A DNA stretch of 8,130 nt from the NCBI GenBank assembly GCA_009786625.1, contig WQRT01000030.1, forward strand, positions 310 through 8,439. The letters are read 5' to 3'. How positions within the stretch are numbered: position 1 is the first letter of the stretch; each line of letters starts with the position of its first letter. Shown one piece after another: positions 7,025 through 8,130 of this stretch. Source of the DNA: Treponema sp. (GTDB taxonomy: Bacteria; Spirochaetota; Spirochaetia; Treponematales; Breznakiellaceae). The translations under genes were made by a program, and so were the position numbers. A model generated the notes under the pieces. That model had not been told where the DNA came from. It saw only the letters and a program-made list of their open reading frames with translations, and did no database searches.

Positions 7025-7030
7025 ATAAAC

Positions 7031-8130
7031 ATGGTAATCTCATCAATTGACATACAAAACGGAAAAGTAGTTCAGCTAAAGCAAGGCGAGGAACTTGTTT
7101 TGGAGCGCGATAACGCCGCTGATCTCGCAGCTGAGTTTGACCGTTACGGTGATGTCGCGGTTATCGATCTTGACGCGGCGATGGGGAAGGGTTCCAATCT
7201 TGAAATGATAAAACCGCTTTTGCGTATTGCCGAATGCAGGGTTGGCGGCGGAATAAGGACAGCGAAGCAGGCAAAGGAGCTTGTCAGCCTCGGCGCTAAA
7301 AAAATTATTATCGGTTCAAATGCTTTTCGTAATCCTGATAAAAAAGGCGCGGGAGCGGCGAACGGCGAGTTTGCCGTAAATGTTACATTCCTTGATGAGA
7401 TATCAAAAAAAATTGGACGAGAAAGGCTTATCGCGGCGGTTGACGCGCGTAAAAATAGTTCAGGTTTTTACGAAATCGTGGTTGACGGATGGAAAACACC
7501 GACAGGCATCGATTTGCTTGAGGCCGCAAAAGCGGTTGAACCTTATGCGGGAGAACTTCTTTTTACCTGCGTGGAGCGCGAAGGCACAATGACAGGCATT
7601 AATTTTGATCCTGTTAAAAAATTACGCGAAACTGTAAAATGCCAAATTACCGCGGCGGGCGGAGTATCCACGTTAAACGAAATTGAACAGCTTGCCGCTC
7701 TTGGCTGCGATGTTCAGCTTGGAATGGCTTTATACACAGGAATAATTAACCTCGCCGACGCTTTCATTGCATCGTTAAACTGGAAAAAAGGACAAATCTC
7801 TGAAACAACGGTTCCCCGGTCCTCAGTCCCCAATCTCCAGTCCCTTCTCCCCATCATAGTGCAAGCGCAGGACGGCCAAGTAATGATGACAGGCTTTACA
7901 GACAAGACAGCGTTAGCAGAAACTTTCAAACGCGGCAATGTCTGTTTTCACAGCCGGACACGCAATAAATTATGGATGAAAGGTGAAAATTCCGGCAATG
8001 TTTTAAAACTTAGACGCATACGCGCTGACTGCGATCGCGACGCGTTACTTGCAACGGCGCAGCCGGCTGGTCCTGTATGCCACACAGGCGCGTGGTCGTG
8101 TTTTACGACTGACAGGGATTATTCATGGAA
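7031..8130 (+). CDS. hisA-hisI: HisA-HisI fusion: ProFAR isomerase joined to phosphoribosyl-AMP cyclohydrolase (3'-truncated)
   Basis: One uninterrupted frame of 366 codons runs to the window edge with no stop. Residues 1 to about 250 form HisA, the barrel isomerase converting ProFAR to PRFAR: D7 (SSIDI) and D138 (AAVDARK) match the catalytic aspartates, VGGGIRT (71-77) and AAGGVST (208-214) bind the phosphates, and VDGWKTPTG (151-159) is typical. HisA is divergent: the usual TDIxxDGT is TCVEREGT (179-186), and about 12 extra residues follow NP at 101-102. Residues from about 274 form HisI, which opens the PRA ring: PIIVQAQDGQVMM, SRTRNKLWMKGENSGN (308-323), metal motif DCDRD (333-337), and CHTGAWSC (350-357) with the zinc cysteines. 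These are consecutive pathway steps in one chain. The start is fixed by an in-frame TAA at 7010-7012 and by the family N-terminus. A HisE domain may follow beyond the window. Confidence 0.9.
   Translation, partial: MVISSIDIQNGKVVQLKQGEELVLERDNAADLAAEFDRYGDVAVIDLDAAMGKGSNLEMIKPLLRIAECRVGGGIRTAKQAKELVSLGAKKIIIGSNAFRNPDKKGAGAANGEFAVNVTFLDEISKKIGRERLIAAVDARKNSSGFYEIVVDGWKTPTGIDLLEAAKAVEPYAGELLFTCVEREGTMTGINFDPVKKLRETVKCQITAAGGVSTLNEIEQLAALGCDVQLGMALYTGIINLADAFIASLNWKKGQISETTVPRSSVPNLQSLLPIIVQAQDGQVMMTGFTDKTALAETFKRGNVCFHSRTRNKLWMKGENSGNVLKLRRIRADCDRDALLATAQPAGPVCHTGAWSCFTTDRDYSW
7813..7853 (+). repeat. C-run repeat tract encoding the HisA-HisI linker
   Basis: This stretch consists of CCCC or CCC runs separated by short AGT, AAT and TCC words (CAGTCCCCAATCTCCAGTCCC). 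The reverse complement has the GGGGACTGGAGATTGGGGACTG style of G-run repeat. It resembles the other two G-run tracts of this locus in kind but not in exact words. It lies precisely between the end of the HisA domain and the start of HisI and is read in frame as about 14 linker residues rich in Pro, Ser and Leu (PRSSVPNLQSLLP). Confidence 0.55.

Noticed and set aside
6891..7030. Histidine leader peptide or T-box ahead of hisA
   Set aside because: There is no run of His codons, no T-box sequence and no terminator/antiterminator pair. The predicted start site leaves no leader.
7380..7592. Plus-strand 70-codon frame within the HisA domain
   Set aside because: It is out of frame with the HisA-HisI reading frame, which carries all the conserved motifs.
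7813..7853. CRISPR-like or tandem repeat array
   Set aside because: There are no regular repeat-spacer units. It is a short degenerate C-run tract.
7714..7938. Minus-strand 74-codon frame across the HisA-HisI joint, considered as evidence of separate genes
   Set aside because: It has no motifs, and the plus-strand frame runs without a stop from HisA into HisI.

Overview
The window holds a bacterial histidine-biosynthesis locus interrupted by an antiparallel two-gene RNA-repair cassette. All genes are typical of bacteria, and base composition is moderate (by eye, somewhat below 50% GC). There are no rRNA, tRNA or phage markers, so phylum cannot be assigned. Coding density is very high: gaps are a few bases, except about 36 bp before hisB and 140 bp before hisA.

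Layout: (1) 1-768 (+), the 3' part of hisG, long form with the C-terminal histidine-binding domain. (2) 805-2896 (+), hisB, hisH and hisF, tightly packed. HisH and HisF together form imidazole-glycerol-phosphate synthase. (3) 2908-6890 (-), pnkp and hen1. The hen1 end overlaps the pnkp start by 7 bp, so the order of transcription is hen1 then pnkp. pnkp converges on hisF with 11 bp between the stop codons. (4) 6891-7030, a 140-bp divergent control region with a G-quadruplex-type tract, a tandem 13-bp repeat and promoter-like elements. (5) 7031 to the window end (+), an open reading frame joining a complete HisA domain to a HisI domain. It runs off the window with no stop codon, so a HisE domain could follow.

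The his genes cover step 1 (HisG), the cyclohydrolase and isomerase steps joined in one chain (HisI, HisA), the HisH/HisF amidotransferase-cyclase step, and the dehydratase step (HisB). hisD, hisC and a phosphatase are not in the window. Pnkp (kinase-phosphatase-ligase) and Hen1 (3'-terminal ribose 2'-O-methyltransferase) form the known bacterial RNA repair-and-modification system that heals, marks and seals RNAs cut by ribotoxins.

The most notable points are the RNA-repair cassette placed head-to-head and tail-to-tail inside a his cluster; the HisA-HisI fusion, whose linker is encoded by a G/C-run repeat like those in two gaps of the same locus; and unusual residues in HisH (PGDG in place of PGVG), HisF and HisA. 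The repair system itself is a described family. The fusion, its repeat-derived joint and the locus arrangement are the parts that look least described.
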